A DNA stretch of 7,236 bases from Bordetella parapertussis (lineage in GTDB: Bacteria > Pseudomonadota > Gammaproteobacteria > Burkholderiales > Burkholderiaceae_B), in assembly GCA_945862495.1 (NCBI GenBank), contig CAMAYM010000122.1, positions 1 to 7,236 of the forward strand. The letters run 5' to 3'. The notes below the pieces were generated by a model. That model saw nothing but the letters and a program-made list of their open reading frames with translations, made no database searches and was not told the DNA's origin. Of the stretch, positions 6,529-7,236 are shown in pieces. The position numbers and the translations under genes were made by a program. Position 1 is the stretch's first letter. Every line of letters starts with the position of its first letter.

Positions 6529-7236
6529 TTATTTGGCGGGGGCAACAGCGACCCAACGGGTTTGATCGCCAGTTCGCACCAACAACGCAACCGATCGGGA
6601 CTTATCAAGGCCAGCAATCATCTTGGTAAATTGCTCAGGGCTTGTAATATCAGTGTCGTTTGCTGCCAAAATAATATCTCCCTCGGCAATTCCCACTGTC
6701 GAAGCAGGGGTGCTCACTGCTGTGACTTGTACGCCCCCTTTAATACGCAATTTTTTCTGAGCATCGGGGGTGACTGGAACCACGGTCATCCCCAACACGA
6801 CAGTCTGCGACTCCGTGGGCTTAGCTTTTGGCTCAGGCGCTGCAGCGGTTTGCTCGGCCTTAAGTTCAATGACAGTGACTTTAAGCTTGACGGACTTGCC
6901 TTTGCGCCAAACCTCAACAGGCGAAACAACACCTGGCTTAGTTTGACCCACCAGACGGGGCAAATCAGACATGCGAGCAATTGTTTTGCCATCAAACTTC
7001 AAAATGACATCACCCGGCAAAATACCGCCTTTGTCTGCAGGACCATCAGGCTCTACCGCGCTCACAAGTGCACCCTCAGCTTTGGGCAATCCAATTGCCT
7101 GGGCCACCTCTTTGCTGACTTCACTGATTTGGACCCCGATACGACCACGCGTGACTCGACCGGAGGACTTGAGTTGTTCAACGACTTGCATGGCCTCATT
7201 AATTGGGATTGCCAAAGAAATTCCCATGAAGCCGCC
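6529..7236 (-). CDS. Do/HtrA family periplasmic serine protease (DegQ/MucD-like), C-terminal PDZ part (5' end outside window)
   Basis: The frame is open to the right window edge and ends at TAA (6531-6529), giving 235 residues. It starts at GGFMGISLAIPI, the strand that ends the trypsin-like domain in Do proteases, so the His-Asp-Ser triad lies outside. A first PDZ domain runs over about 30-125 (RGRIGVQISEV ... PADKGGILPGDVILKFDGKTI). A linker rich in Ala, Pro, Lys and Glu follows (about 125-143). A second PDZ domain spans about 147-233 (LGMTVVPVTP ... GIAEGDIILAANDTDI). Such enzymes are periplasmic quality-control proteases and chaperones. The two PDZ domains bind unfolded substrates and govern oligomer assembly. 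The position just upstream of lepA is what I recall for the sigma-E-linked degQ/mucD gene of betaproteobacteria, with rpoE-rse genes further up. Which Do paralogue it is cannot be settled from the C-terminal part alone. The internal ATG at 7227 is not the true start. Confidence 0.93.
   Translation of the reverse strand, partial: GGFMGISLAIPINEAMQVVEQLKSSGRVTRGRIGVQISEVSKEVAQAIGLPKAEGALVSAVEPDGPADKGGILPGDVILKFDGKTIARMSDLPRLVGQTKPGVVSPVEVWRKGKSVKLKVTVIELKAEQTAAAPEPKAKPTESQTVVLGMTVVPVTPDAQKKLRIKGGVQVTAVSTPASTVGIAEGDIILAANDTDITSPEQFTKMIAGLDKSRSVALLVRTGDQTRWVAVAPAK

Noticed and set aside
1..7236. Search for a new defence system, mobile element, CRISPR array or RNA gene
   Set aside because: Almost every base belongs to recognisable core or metabolic genes; there is no array, transposase, integrase, tRNA-like cloverleaf or long uncoded stretch. 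The longest gap is under 100 bases (6442-6528).

Overview
This window looks like ordinary chromosome from a betaproteobacterium, most likely Burkholderiales and perhaps Alcaligenaceae. That placement is inferred from gene order (Do-like protease, lepA, lepB, rnc, era, recO) and from the style of the proteins. The Era C-terminal part and the RecO N-terminal part in particular read like those of Bordetella relatives as I remember them. No database search was possible. Base composition looks moderate in GC and even throughout, with no island boundary that I can see.

Plus strand, left end (1-1404): the 3' end of a thiamine-diphosphate (TPP) enzyme of the acetolactate synthase / benzoylformate decarboxylase family is followed after 28 bases by a complete zinc- and NAD-dependent alcohol dehydrogenase. 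Together they look like a small catabolic or fermentative operon. One enzyme would act on a 2-keto acid and the other would interconvert an aldehyde or ketone and an alcohol. The substrate cannot be read from the sequence.

Minus strand (6441 down to 1418): a compact housekeeping operon runs lepA (ribosomal back-translocase / EF4), lepB (signal peptidase I), rnc (RNase III), era (ribosome-assembly GTPase), recO (recombination mediator). The genes are 21 and 41 bases apart at first. The last three overlap (ATGA at rnc/era, 8 bases at era/recO), which suggests translational coupling. The cluster joins translation, protein export, RNA processing and 30S maturation, and DNA repair. recO runs convergently into the alcohol dehydrogenase, with only 13 bases between the two stop codons.

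Right end (6529-7236, minus strand): the C-terminal two-PDZ part of a periplasmic Do/HtrA-type serine protease (DegQ/MucD-like) lies upstream of lepA. The two are separated by a perfect 13-bp hairpin that looks like an intrinsic terminator.

I found no mobile element, CRISPR array, tRNA, rRNA or obviously new system. The points worth a second look are modest: a short RecO, a break in the usual recO-pdxJ order, variant G4/G5 motifs in Era, the terminator just ahead of lepA, an rnc start without a visible ribosome binding site, and the TPP enzyme / dehydrogenase pair.
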